Source: Candidatus Poribacteria bacterium
GTDB lineage: Bacteria > Poribacteria > WGA-4E > WGA-3G
Length of the DNA stretch: 64,000 nt
Direction: 5' to 3'
Assembly: GCA_028820845.1 (NCBI GenBank)
Contig: JAPPII010000067.1
Span: 1-64,000, forward strand
This document shows, in pieces, positions 8,003 to 17,392 of the stretch; position 1 is the stretch's first letter, and each line of letters opens with the position of its first letter. A model generated the notes under the pieces. It saw only the letters and a list, made by a program, of their open reading frames with translations. It ran no database searches and was not told where the DNA came from. The position numbers were made by a program, and so were the translations under genes.

Positions 8003-9190
8003 ATGGAAAATTCAGAACTTCTCGTTTTAATTATCAGCTCAATCGTCAAGATTCTCTTCATCGCGCATCTACTAATTATCGGCGTAATGGCAATGATCTG
8101 GGCAGAACGCCGAGTGAGTGGATGGATGCAGGATCGACTTGGACCGAATCGGGTCGGCTTTCAAGGAATTTTACAGCCAATCGCCGACGGAATTAAGTTC
8201 CTCTTCAAGGAGGATCTCATCCCCGATCATGTAGATAAGCCGCTGTATGTGCTTGCACCGGCAATGGTCTTGATACCAGCATTGGTTACAATCGCAGTCG
8301 TGCCGTTTGGGAGTACTATCACGGTCCTCGGACACGAAATACCCCTCCAGGTTGCGGATATCAACATCGGGATCCTGTATATCTTAGCGATAACCTCCCT
8401 TGGTGTCTACGGGGTCGTCTTGGGGGCTTGGGCATCTAATAACAAGTATTCGCTTTTAGGGGGTCTACGTTCGTCTGCACAGATGATTAGCTACGAATTG
8501 ACGCTGGGATTGGCGATTATCGGGGTGCTGATGCTGACGAGTTCGCTCCACCTTCGGGTAATTGCCGAAGCGCAAGGCGCGTATCCGTGGCATTGGAATT
8601 TCCTGATTCATTTCCCCGCCTTTTTAGCGTTCGTCACAGCAATGTTTGCAGAAACAAACCGCTTACCGTTTGACCTCGCGGAAGCCGAGCAAGAACTTGT
8701 GGCGGGCTATCATACCGAATACAGTAGTATGAAGTTTGCGATGTTTTTCATGGCAGAATATATGCACATGATTGTCGGCTCTGCTGTGACGGTGACACTT
8801 TTCCTGGGGGGCTGGCACTTTTTTGGCTTAGAAAATATAGGGGGTCCCGTGTGGAGTGGCGTTATCTCATTCGGCATCTTTTTTGCCAAAACCGCCATTT
8901 TCCTATTCGTGTTTATATGGGTACGCTGGACGCTGCCGCGGTTCCGGTATGATCAACTTATGAACTTCGGTTGGAAATTTTTGTTGCCCGTTACGTTAAC
9001 TTCAATCGTTGTAACTGGCACCCTATGGATAATAACTAACTCTCGCTTGGTAGTAGGTATCGGCAACGCAGTTGCTGGATTTATTGTTGTATCTATTGTA
9101 GCAGGATTGCTTGTGATGGATGCCCCAAAGCCAGTAACACAAGATAGTGACAATCGGCTTACACCGACGGCTCTCGACGCAATAGAATAG
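8003..9190 (+). CDS. nuoH: NADH-quinone oxidoreductase subunit H
   Basis: Membrane subunit at the junction of the peripheral and membrane arms, forming part of the quinone channel. The 395-residue protein has about nine membrane helices. Signatures include WAERRVSGWMQDRLGPNRVG (about 33-52), GGLRSSAQMISYELTLG (about 152-168) and the glutamate-rich loop ETNRLPFDLAEAEQELVAGY (about 220-239). The C-terminus has a hydrophilic tail of about 25 residues. nuoJ follows after only 11 bases, so nuoI is not in its usual place. Confidence 0.95.
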   Translation: MENSELLVLIISSIVKILFIAHLLIIGVMAMIWAERRVSGWMQDRLGPNRVGFQGILQPIADGIKFLFKEDLIPDHVDKPLYVLAPAMVLIPALVTIAVVPFGSTITVLGHEIPLQVADINIGILYILAITSLGVYGVVLGAWASNNKYSLLGGLRSSAQMISYELTLGLAIIGVLMLTSSLHLRVIAEAQGAYPWHWNFLIHFPAFLAFVTAMFAETNRLPFDLAEAEQELVAGYHTEYSSMKFAMFFMAEYMHMIVGSAVTVTLFLGGWHFFGLENIGGPVWSGVISFGIFFAKTAIFLFVFIWVRWTLPRFRYDQLMNFGWKFLLPVTLTSIVVTGTLWIITNSRLVVGIGNAVAGFIVVSIVAGLLVMDAPKPVTQDSDNRLTPTALDAIE

Positions 9191-9201
9191 GAGGCGTACG
9201 A

Positions 9202-9729
9202 ATGAATGCAGAACAGATTCTATTTATTCTCTTTGGAGCGGTCTCGCTGATTGGCGCAATCGCCGTCATCTCATTTCGGCATCCGATTTATAGCGCGCTT
9301 TCGCTTGTCGTGACCTTTTTCGCACAAGCAGGACTGTTTCTGTTGTTAGGTGCACACTTTGTTGCGGCTGTACAAGTGATTGTCTATGCGGGTGCTATCA
9401 TGGTGCTCTTCCTCTTTGTGATTATGCTGCTGAACCTCGGAACACTCTCGGTGAAAGGAGCCATCGGCGGAAAACTAAAGGGCTTTGCGATAATTTTAGG
9501 TATTCTCTTAGCCATTGAAGGCATCTATATCGCTACAAACGTCCTCAATAATACCGCGATTGCCTCTGCACAACCGGCTACGGTATCTCCAAACACAACG
9601 ACGTATGATATTGGCGAACTCCTGTTCAGTAAGTATCTCTTACCCTTCGAGGTTACCTCGCTCATTTTGTTGGCGGCGTTAATTGGAGTTATCGTTCTGG
9701 TGAAACGTGAAAGCCAAAGTGAAAATTAA
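9202..9729 (+). CDS. nuoJ: NADH-quinone oxidoreductase subunit J
   Basis: Membrane subunit of complex I, 175 residues with five predicted helices. The family motif VQVIVYAGAIMVLFLFVIML lies at about 57-76 and forms the conserved third helix region. The ATG follows AGGAGGCGTACG. It is directly downstream of nuoH and followed by nuoK after 48 bases. Confidence 0.94.
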   Translation: MNAEQILFILFGAVSLIGAIAVISFRHPIYSALSLVVTFFAQAGLFLLLGAHFVAAVQVIVYAGAIMVLFLFVIMLLNLGTLSVKGAIGGKLKGFAIILGILLAIEGIYIATNVLNNTAIASAQPATVSPNTTTYDIGELLFSKYLLPFEVTSLILLAALIGVIVLVKRESQSEN

Positions 9730-9777
9730 AATATTTTCGACGATAGCATCTACAGGCATGAGGAGAAAAAGTTTTAC

Positions 9778-10077
9778 ATGGAACTACAGTACTATCTTAT
9801 CTTAAGCGCACTCCTGTTCACAACAGGGGTAATAGGCGTTCTTGTCCGTAGAAACGCCATCATCATCTTCATGTGTATTGAACTGATGTTGAATGCAGCA
9901 AACCTCGCCTTTGTAGCAATCAGTCGTAGTTTGGGTGAGGCGACCGGACAAGTCTTCGTTTTCTTTGTGATGGCTGTCGCTGCTGCAGAGGTTGCGATTG
10001 GGCTTGCAATTATCGTAAGCGTCTTCAAGCATCGTGAAACGATTAATGTGGACGAAGTTAATTCGTTGAAAGGATAA
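9778..10077 (+). CDS. nuoK: NADH-quinone oxidoreductase subunit K
   Basis: Small antiporter-like membrane subunit (MrpC/NuoK type), 99 residues with three helices. The conserved membrane glutamates lie in [15 protein letters not shown] (about 33-47) and in [13 protein letters not shown] (about 68-80). The upstream ribosome site is GAGGAGAAAAAG. nuoL follows after 14 bases. Confidence 0.95.
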   Translation: MELQYYLILSALLFTTGVIGVLVRRNAIIIFMCIELMLNAANLAFVAISRSLGEATGQVFVFFVMAVAAAEVAIGLAIIVSVFKHRETINVDEVNSLKG

Positions 10078-10091
10078 AGAAGGATAAAAAT

Positions 10092-11981
10092 ATGTCACTT
10101 GAATTAATTGTTGTCCTGTTAGTTGCCCCACTTGTTGGATTCCTGATTAACGGATTGCTTGGGAAATGGCTTAAAGGGAATGAGAAACTGAGTGGGTGGA
10201 TCGGTTCGGTCGCAGTGCTTATTTCCCTCATCTGTTCAATCATCGCCTTTGCCAGTCTTCAGGGCGGTGGTACGCCTCTTGACGAAACACTTTATGAATG
10301 GATTACGGGAGAATCATTCGCCTTCAATATCGGGTTTCGAGTGGATGCACTAACGACAGTAATGTTGTTAGTAATCACGGGTGTAGGGTTCCTCATCCAC
10401 GTGTACTCAATCGGCTACATGCATGGTGATGAAGGATATACCCGCTATTTCGCTTACTTGAATCTATTTGTGTTCGCAATGCTAATCCTGGTTCTCGGCA
10501 ACAACTATCTCATGATGTTTGTCGGGTGGGAAGGTGTTGGACTCTGTTCTTACCTGCTGATTGGATTCTGGTACGACAAAAAGTCAGCGACGGATGCTGG
10601 AAAAAAAGCGTTTATTGTGAACAGGATTGGTGATTTCGGTTTCCTGCTGGGCATGTTTACGCTATTTGCAGCGTTTGGCACGCTTGATTTTGCGTCAATA
10701 TTCGATGCTGCCGAAGCCGATAATTTTCAGAAAGTTTTTGGAGGTAGTACCCTCGTAATTGCAACCTTGCTACTCTTTGTTGGCGCGATAGGTAAATCGG
10801 CACAAATTCCGCTCTATGTGTGGCTACCAGACGCGATGGAAGGCCCGACTCCCGTTAGTGCGTTGATTCACGCTGCAACAATGGTAACAGCAGGCGTGTA
10901 TATGATAGCGCGCTCCGCCGTGCTTTACAACATAGCGCATACAGGTGAAGTTGTCGCATGGATTGGCGTTTTGACTGCGTTCTTCGCGGCGACGATTGCA
11001 TTGGCACAGAACGACATCAAACGCATCCTCGCCTATTCCACGGTAAGCCAATTGGGATATATGTTCCTTGGGGTCGGTGTTGGTGCTTATGCCTCTGGCG
11101 TTTTCCACTTGGTAACGCATGCCTTCTTTAAGGGTCTGATGTTTCTTACCGCTGGCAGCGTGATGCATGCAATGGCGAACGAGTTAGATATGCGAAGGAT
11201 GGGCGGTTTGAAAGCAAAAATGCCAATAACGCATTGGACTTTTTTAATCGGTGCGCTTGCCATTGCCGGATTCCCATTTCTGAGCGGTTTCTGGAGCAAA
11301 GACGAAATTCTACACAGTGCGTGGGGGAGTTCGCCGCTGATTTACATTATAGGGTTGGTCACAGCATTCCTGACAGCATTTTACATGTTCCGACTGATTT
11401 TTGTGACGTTCTATGGCGAGTCTCGGGTCGAACCCGACGTTGCTTCACACCTACATGAATCACCACCGGTGATGTGGGTCCCTCTGGCAATTTTAGCAAT
11501 CCCTTCGGCTCTAATCGGCTTACTCTTAGGTTGGGGTGGACATGATAGTTGGTTCCACCACTTCACAAAAAACGTTTTTCCAGAAGCACACCATGAGGCA
11601 TCGGGTAATGTAGTCTTATTTATGGTTATTTCCTCAGTCGTCGGTTTGGCGGGTATTGCGTTCGCATGGATGCGTTACAGCAAACGCGTGCCGTCTGAGG
11701 AACCCACCAATGCACTCCATAGACTGATTGCCAACAAATACTATATCGACGAGATTTACAATGCACTCATTGTGCAGCCCATCAAAAACGGCTCTCACTA
11801 CCTACTGTGGCGGATCGTGGACAATGGCGTTATTGATGGAATTGTCAACGGTGTAGCTTCGATTGTTCAAATTATTGGCGGCACGCTCCGACGACTCCAA
11901 ACAGGGATCGTCCAAGCGTACATTGTTTCAATGGTTCTGGGAATAGTGTTGTTCCTTGCGTACTATCTGTTTTTCGCTTAA
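10092..11981 (+). CDS. nuoL: NADH-quinone oxidoreductase subunit L
   Basis: Largest proton-pumping membrane subunit, related to MrpA antiporters. The 629-residue length is usual. The N-terminal region contains GWEGVGLCSYLLIGFWY (about 149-165), the core KSAQIPLYVWLPDAMEGPTP (about 235-254) and HAATMVTAGVYMIAR (about 260-274). The C-terminal part continues into an amphipathic lateral helix and a last transmembrane helix. Expected lysine and histidine residues of the ion channel are present by eye. Confidence 0.95.
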   Translation: MSLELIVVLLVAPLVGFLINGLLGKWLKGNEKLSGWIGSVAVLISLICSIIAFASLQGGGTPLDETLYEWITGESFAFNIGFRVDALTTVMLLVITGVGFLIHVYSIGYMHGDEGYTRYFAYLNLFVFAMLILVLGNNYLMMFVGWEGVGLCSYLLIGFWYDKKSATDAGKKAFIVNRIGDFGFLLGMFTLFAAFGTLDFASIFDAAEADNFQKVFGGSTLVIATLLLFVGAIGKSAQIPLYVWLPDAMEGPTPVSALIHAATMVTAGVYMIARSAVLYNIAHTGEVVAWIGVLTAFFAATIALAQNDIKRILAYSTVSQLGYMFLGVGVGAYASGVFHLVTHAFFKGLMFLTAGSVMHAMANELDMRRMGGLKAKMPITHWTFLIGALAIAGFPFLSGFWSKDEILHSAWGSSPLIYIIGLVTAFLTAFYMFRLIFVTFYGESRVEPDVASHLHESPPVMWVPLAILAIPSALIGLLLGWGGHDSWFHHFTKNVFPEAHHEASGNVVLFMVISSVVGLAGIAFAWMRYSKRVPSEEPTNALHRLIANKYYIDEIYNALIVQPIKNGSHYLLWRIVDNGVIDGIVNGVASIVQIIGGTLRRLQTGIVQAYIVSMVLGIVLFLAYYLFFA

Positions 11982-12003
11982 ACCTTTTTTCGAGGGAAGA
12001 AAG

Positions 12004-12426
12004 ATGAAAAAAAAGAGGACTTTCCGCCCACGGGACCTAATTAATAAAGAAGTAGCTGGCATTTGTGGTGTTGCAAGATTGACAGATAAGGCGCGGGCTG
12101 ACCATGTTGGTGAAATTGGAAGTTATAAGTACGGTGCTGCCTCCAAGCAAGATGCTGGAATTTTGTCCTTCTTGGGCATTTCAGCAGAAGCGTTTCAGGA
12201 AGCCGCTGTCCGGATTCACAATGATATTAGATTAGGGGCATGGGTGCTGGACCACTGTGGGAAATCGGAGAAAGACATCTCCGCGTTCAATCGCAAGTTG
12301 AAAATATGGTGGCAAAACAGTGTCCCTCGTGATACTTATTCAAAACGCCTCCGCGAATTAAAACGAGAAGAGGAGCGTAGACGTGATTGGTCCGCTGGTT
12401 CGATCTGGAGCCTGTTCGGTTCATGA
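12004..12426 (+). CDS. DUF5069 family protein
   Basis: A soluble 140-residue protein located between nuoL and nuoM. It matches the DUF5069 pattern: RPRDLINKEVAGICGVARL near the N-terminus, DKARAD, then FLGISAEAFQEAA (about 58-70) and GAWVLDHCGKSEKD. The biochemical role is unknown to me. The start at 12004 is preferred over a longer frame from 11956 because CGAGGGAAG lies just upstream and the family begins here. Its C-terminus is highly charged. Placement between complex I genes suggests co-transcription, not necessarily a shared function. Confidence 0.75.
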   Translation: MKKKRTFRPRDLINKEVAGICGVARLTDKARADHVGEIGSYKYGAASKQDAGILSFLGISAEAFQEAAVRIHNDIRLGAWVLDHCGKSEKDISAFNRKLKIWWQNSVPRDTYSKRLRELKREEERRRDWSAGSIWSLFGS

Positions 12427-12507
12427 TTTATTCTGAGTGCGTATGAAAATCGCGAACGGTAGGCCGTGCCTATTGCTGAAAATCGAATTGTCCTAAAGGA
12501 GGTTTCC

Positions 12508-14073
12508 TTGTTACTTTCAACAGTCATTTTTTTACCACTGCTCGGTGTGATAGCGATTGCGTTGCTCAGGGGCTTAGGCGCAACCGCTATTAAAGGTATT
12601 GCACTTGCCATTGGGGTTCTAACGTTTGTTATCTCGTTAGGGCTTTATACGGGATTTGACGCAACGACTGGAGCATTTCAAAATGTCACTCAACACGCGT
12701 GGATTCCGGGTTTAGGTATAAGTTACCATATCGGCATTGACGGCATTTCGTTGTGGTTAGTGCTACTGACGACTTTCCTCACACCGGTGTGTATTCTCGC
12801 CGCATGGAATTCGGTTGAGAAAGGATTGAGCGGCTTTATGATGTCGCTGCTCGCCCTCGAAACCGGCATGTTAGGGGTCTTTTGTGCATTAGATCTGTTC
12901 CTCTTCTTCGTGTTTTGGGAATCCATGCTGATTCCGATGTACTTCCTAATTGGCATTTGGGGCGGAGAACGGCGGATTTACGCTACGGTGAAGTTCGTTC
13001 TTTATACGATGGCAGGCAGTGCGCTGATGCTTGTTGGTATTTTAGCACTCTATTTCCAGAACAACAATAGTTTTGACCTGACGACGCTCAGTGGTCCCTT
13101 CAGTCATTCCGACCTGTTATTTCTTGGATTCTTCATTGCGTTTGCCATTAAGGTGCCACTCTTCCCTTTCCACACATGGCTCCCGGATGCACACGTTGAG
13201 GCGCCTACAGTGGGCAGCGTCATCCTTGCGGGCGTTTTGCTAAAAATGGGCACTTACGGCATCATCCGATTTTGCCTACCACTTTTTCCAGACGCGGCGG
13301 CTAAGTTCACACCCCTGATTGTTACACTTGCGGTCATCGGTATCATCTATGGAGCATTGGTCGCTATGGTACAGCCGGACCTCAAGAAACTTGTTGCTTA
13401 CTCAAGTGTAAGTCACCTCGGCTTTGTTGTGTTAGGTCTTTTTTCAAGAAACCCTGCAGCCATCCAAGGCAGTGTATTGCAAATGGTTAATCACGGCTTA
13501 AGCACAGGAGCACTATTCCTTTTAGTTGGGATGATCTACGAACGGCGACACAGTCGGATGATCGTCGATTTCGGTGGCTTGTCAAAGCAGATGCCAATCT
13601 TCGCCACAATTTTTATGGTTGTGACATTGTCGTCAATCGGACTCCCAGGTTTGAATGGGTTCGTCGGTGAATACATGATCCTGTTCGGCAGTTTTGTTGA
13701 GGGGGCTTTCTCTAAAATACACGTAATTTTCGCAACTGTTGGTGTAATCCTTGCAGCTGTGTACATGCTGTGGATGTTCCAACGGGTAATGTTCGGAACA
13801 TTGGATAAGACAAACGCGGAATTACCCGACCTGAATGCTCGCGAAATCGTTGTGATGCTGCCAATCTTGCTGTTCATCGTTTGGATCGGTGTCTATCCAA
13901 AGCCTTTCCTGAGTAAGATGGAAAAGTCAGTAGACGTTGTTGTAACACAGGTGCAGGCGCAATCTGCTATCGGACATCTGGAAAAACAAGAACCATCAAA
14001 CAGTCAACTCGCATTACACGGAACGCAGCCTGCACAGCATGAAAAGATTGAAAAGGAGGCAGAAACGAAGTAA
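12508..14073 (+). CDS. nuoM: NADH-quinone oxidoreductase subunit M
   Basis: Proton-pumping membrane subunit of complex I with the Proton_antipo_M domain. The core KVPLFPFHTWLPDAHVEAPT lies at about 215-235, followed by GVLLKMGTYGIIRF, with KKLVAYSSVSHLGFV further on. The chosen start is TTG at 12508, six bases after AAAGGAGG, giving 521 residues; a frame open to GTG at 12466 lacks a ribosome site. The C-terminal 40 residues are hydrophilic and glutamine-rich. The next gene begins on the base after its stop. Confidence 0.92.
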   Translation: MLLSTVIFLPLLGVIAIALLRGLGATAIKGIALAIGVLTFVISLGLYTGFDATTGAFQNVTQHAWIPGLGISYHIGIDGISLWLVLLTTFLTPVCILAAWNSVEKGLSGFMMSLLALETGMLGVFCALDLFLFFVFWESMLIPMYFLIGIWGGERRIYATVKFVLYTMAGSALMLVGILALYFQNNNSFDLTTLSGPFSHSDLLFLGFFIAFAIKVPLFPFHTWLPDAHVEAPTVGSVILAGVLLKMGTYGIIRFCLPLFPDAAAKFTPLIVTLAVIGIIYGALVAMVQPDLKKLVAYSSVSHLGFVVLGLFSRNPAAIQGSVLQMVNHGLSTGALFLLVGMIYERRHSRMIVDFGGLSKQMPIFATIFMVVTLSSIGLPGLNGFVGEYMILFGSFVEGAFSKIHVIFATVGVILAAVYMLWMFQRVMFGTLDKTNAELPDLNAREIVVMLPILLFIVWIGVYPKPFLSKMEKSVDVVVTQVQAQSAIGHLEKQEPSNSQLALHGTQPAQHEKIEKEAETK

Positions 14074-15549
14074 GTGAAATTTAAACTCACATCTTGTCTT
14101 ATTCTTTGTATAATTGTCGGACTTGCCCTATTGGTCTCAATGGAGGCATTCGGTGCAGATGATGCCGATGGAGCGCACCATGGAGTAGATGGCGCGAAAT
14201 TGCCTATCTGGAGTATTATTCCATTTGTTGGTATCTTACTCTCAATTGCGATTTTCCCACTCGTTTTAGATTCACACTTTCTTGTGCATCACGGTGGAAA
14301 GATGTCATTGGTATGGGCATCCGTCTTCGCGATCCCGTATCTGATTGCTTTTCGTGGAGATGCTTTTTACGACATCCTGCACATCTATCTATTAGACTAT
14401 ATCCCATTCATCCTCCTTTTGTGGGGCTTATTCACAGTCGCAGGTGGGATTCTTGTGCGTGGCACATTGCGTGGCACACCGATGCTCAATACATTCCTAC
14501 TGTTAATCGGCACTGTGATTGCATCATGGGTCGGAACTACCGGGGCATCAATGCTCCTGATCCGTCCTTTAATCCGAGCAAATGCATACCGAAAGAATAA
14601 GGTTCATCTAATTGTCTTTTTCATTTTTCTTGTAAGTAACATCGGGGGTTCTTTAACACCAATAGGAGACCCACCGCTATTCCTCGGGTTTCTCCGCGGC
14701 GTGCCTTTCTTCTGGACAACGACGGCATTATTGCCGCACATGTTATTTATAAGCGTGATATTGATTATTTTCTTCTTTATATTTGACACTTTTATGTTTA
14801 AACGGGAGGGCGGTGTCGTCCCAGACGATGGAACCAACGAACCCGTTCGCGTAGAAGGGCTTTTTAACCTCGTCTTCCTATTCGGTATCATTGCTGCCGT
14901 TCTAATGAGCGGTACTTTCAAGTGGGGAGAAGTCAATATTCTTGGCGTTCATGTGTATTGGCAAAATATTGCTCGCGAAGTATTGATTGTTGTTATGGGG
15001 CTACTATCCCTTAAATATACACCCTTTAGTGGCGAATTACGTCAATCCAACGAATTTTCATGGGAGCCAATTGAAGAGGTCGCAAAAGTTTTCGCTGGAA
15101 TATTTATGACAATCATTCCAGCGTTAGCAATTCTGAAAGCAGGAGAGAACGGTGCGCTGGCAGGTTTAATTGGTGCTATGAAACAACCTGCTCACTATTT
15201 CTGGATTACGGGTATTTTGTCCAGTTTCTTGGACAACGCGCCAACATATTTGACGTTCTTCAACACGGCACTCGGGAAATTACACCTGACTGAGACGGTT
15301 GTACCACAAATTTTGTCAGGTCAATTAACGAATCCAGAACATCTTGAGTTTGCCAGATTATTAATTGCCATCTCCGTTGGAGCGGTTTTTATGGGTGCAA
15401 ATACCTACATTGGCAATGCCCCGAACTTCATGGTAAAAGCGATTGCAGAACAGAGTGGTATTCGCATGCCGAGTTTCTTTGGATACATGCTCTGGTCAGT
15501 AGTGATTCTATTCCCTCTCTTTGTGATTGTGACGTTTGTGTTCCTATAA
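14074..15549 (+). CDS. NhaD-like sodium/proton antiporter (citrate-transporter superfamily)
   Basis: A 491-residue membrane protein with about 12 helices. After a signal-like first helix (MKFKLTSC to SMEAFGADD), it shows SNIGGSLTPIGDPPLFLGFL (about 189-208), the ion-transporter signature of NhaD and related arsenite permeases. A second conserved segment, SSFLDNAPTYLTFFN (about 388-402), marks the second half. It begins with GTG right after the nuoM stop; AAGGAGG lies within the nuoM end. Its position between nuoM and nuoN implies coupling of sodium or proton cycling to respiration. Ion specificity cannot be read from sequence. Confidence 0.85.
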   Translation: MKFKLTSCLILCIIVGLALLVSMEAFGADDADGAHHGVDGAKLPIWSIIPFVGILLSIAIFPLVLDSHFLVHHGGKMSLVWASVFAIPYLIAFRGDAFYDILHIYLLDYIPFILLLWGLFTVAGGILVRGTLRGTPMLNTFLLLIGTVIASWVGTTGASMLLIRPLIRANAYRKNKVHLIVFFIFLVSNIGGSLTPIGDPPLFLGFLRGVPFFWTTTALLPHMLFISVILIIFFFIFDTFMFKREGGVVPDDGTNEPVRVEGLFNLVFLFGIIAAVLMSGTFKWGEVNILGVHVYWQNIAREVLIVVMGLLSLKYTPFSGELRQSNEFSWEPIEEVAKVFAGIFMTIIPALAILKAGENGALAGLIGAMKQPAHYFWITGILSSFLDNAPTYLTFFNTALGKLHLTETVVPQILSGQLTNPEHLEFARLLIAISVGAVFMGANTYIGNAPNFMVKAIAEQSGIRMPSFFGYMLWSVVILFPLFVIVTFVFL

Positions 15550-15671
15550 TGGCAGTCGGCGGTCAGCAGTCGGCTTTCGGTGTGTGGTGGTTGTGTATTA
15601 CTTCACTGTCCTAACTGCTCTACCGATAGCCGATAGCCAACAGCCGATAGCCGGGAAAAAGGAGTTTTTGA
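15550..15671. repeat. Intergenic repeat before nuoN
   Basis: The gap holds GCAGTCGGCGGTCAGCAGTC and a run of CGATAGCC-type words (15623-15655), related to text before nuoD and near 60181. The ribosome site AAAAAGGAG of nuoN follows. No gene is seen. Confidence 0.45.
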
Positions 15672-17105
15672 ATGCCGATAGAGATTAACTGGCAATTGCT
15701 GATGCCAGAACTGATTATCGCTTTGACGTTGCTTATTGTCCTCGTCTTCGACCTTTTTGATTCTATTTCAAAAACGGTTCTCGGCTGGATGACAATCGTT
15801 GGTGCTGGAATCGCCTTATGGGTCTCCATTCAGATGCATCAAGCAGGCACAGTTGGCACTCAATTCAGCGAAATGCTTAAGGTAGATAATTTCTCTCTCT
15901 TTTTTAATATTATCTTCCTTGTCTCAACAATTTTAGTTGCCCTGATCTCAATAAGCTACTTAGGGGGTAGAGACAGAAAGCAGGGTCCCTACTACCTACT
16001 TATCCTGCTTGCGACGCTCGGCATGATGTTGATGGCTGCAGGCAACGAGTTGATTATCATTTTCTTGGGCTTAGAACTGATGTCGCTATCGCTGTATATT
16101 TTGGCGGGTTACTTCCGAGAGAGTCCTGCTTCAAGCGAGGCGGGAATGAAGTACTTGCTGCTCGGTGCGTTTGCAAGCGCGTTTTTCCTTTACGGCATTG
16201 CGTTGATTTACGGTGGTGCCGGAACGACGAGTGTCCCGGCAATCGCTGAGGCAATTGCGGCTCCGAATAAATCACCACTACTGTTAGCAGGAATGTTTTT
16301 GTTGATCGTTGGGTTCGGATTCAAGGTGGCGATCGTCCCGTTCCACCAGTGGGCACCCGATGTCTACGAGGGCGCGCCGACAACGATAGCGGCGTTTATC
16401 TCGGCAGGACCGAAGGCAGCGGGATTTGCGGCGTTCCTGAGGATTTTCATGGAGGCGTTACCAAACCTGCAAGTCGAATGGAGCGGCGTTATCATTCTAT
16501 TAGCGATGTTGACAATGACGGTTGGAAATGTCATTGCGATTGCACAAACCAACATCAAACGGATGTTGGCGTATTCGAGTATTGCACATGCCGGCTACAT
16601 CCTGATAGGTTTAGCAGCGGCAAACAGCGAAGGTATCTCCAGCGCAATGCTGTACCTCCTTGTCTACTGCGTGATGAATATTGGAGCATTCGGTGCGGTT
16701 ATTTTGGCAAAAACCGCTGATGGCGAGAGTCTCATGATTTCCGACTATGCCGGACTCGGACTGCGAAAACCGTTGCTTGCTATGTTTATGACGGTCATGC
16801 TTTTGTCGCTCGCCGGTTTTCCACCGACTGCTGGCTTTGTTGGGAAATTCTACATCTTCAAGTCTGCAGTTGGTGCAGGGCATATCTGGCTCGTTATTAT
16901 CGGTGCCGTTAACACTGCCATATCAGCATTCTATTATCTGCGCGTCGTCGTAACAATGTATATGCGTGAACCGGAAGAGGAGTTGGAATTTAGTCCGTAT
17001 TCCTCAACCCTTGTCATCGGATTAGTTATCGCAGCGATTGGTGTGTTGCTTATCGGTATTTTACCATCACTGATGCTCAATCCAGCACAAAATTCAGTGT
17101 TTTAA
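15672..17105 (+). CDS. nuoN: NADH-quinone oxidoreductase subunit N
   Basis: Third antiporter-like membrane subunit of complex I, 477 residues and about 14 helices. The family core KVAIVPFHQWAPDVYEGAPT lies at about 218-237, with NIKRMLAYSSIAHAGYILIG (about 295-314) and LAGFPPTAGFVGKFYIF (about 381-397). The ATG at 15672 has AAAAAGGAG upstream. It is the last gene of the nuo cluster. Confidence 0.95.
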   Translation: MPIEINWQLLMPELIIALTLLIVLVFDLFDSISKTVLGWMTIVGAGIALWVSIQMHQAGTVGTQFSEMLKVDNFSLFFNIIFLVSTILVALISISYLGGRDRKQGPYYLLILLATLGMMLMAAGNELIIIFLGLELMSLSLYILAGYFRESPASSEAGMKYLLLGAFASAFFLYGIALIYGGAGTTSVPAIAEAIAAPNKSPLLLAGMFLLIVGFGFKVAIVPFHQWAPDVYEGAPTTIAAFISAGPKAAGFAAFLRIFMEALPNLQVEWSGVIILLAMLTMTVGNVIAIAQTNIKRMLAYSSIAHAGYILIGLAAANSEGISSAMLYLLVYCVMNIGAFGAVILAKTADGESLMISDYAGLGLRKPLLAMFMTVMLLSLAGFPPTAGFVGKFYIFKSAVGAGHIWLVIIGAVNTAISAFYYLRVVVTMYMREPEEELEFSPYSSTLVIGLVIAAIGVLLIGILPSLMLNPAQNSVF

Positions 17106-17159
17106 TGGTGATTGGTCGTCAGGAACCATCGGTAAAAGTCTGAACTATGATTTATGATA

Positions 17160-17277
17160 GGGCTTACGCATGCTGCTCTTTTGTAGCACAAACTTCCCAG
17201 TTTGTGGCACGAGAACACTGTGTTTTCCGAAAATTCGCATCAAACAGAACGGGCTGCAGTCAAAATTACGTAAGTCC
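17160..17277. mobile_element. MITE-like element, 118 bp
   Basis: The left end GGGCTTACGCA (17160-17170) preceded by TA and the right end TACGTAAGTCC (17267-17277) form an imperfect terminal inverted repeat. The same ends recur at 41-51, 31065-31178 and 47868-47875. The interior has no coding capacity but contains a hairpin, GTAGCACAAACT with AGTTTGTGGCAC (17182-17211). Flanking TA suggests mobilisation by an IS630/Tc1-mariner type transposase; none is encoded in this window. Confidence 0.55.
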
Positions 17278-17392
17278 TGTATGAGATTATCAGATTTGCT
17301 GTGATTAAATGTCTTGTAATCACAGTCATTAAAATCATGAAAATCCAGGTTCAGACGACTGCTAACGACTATCAAAGGACAATAATTAAAAA

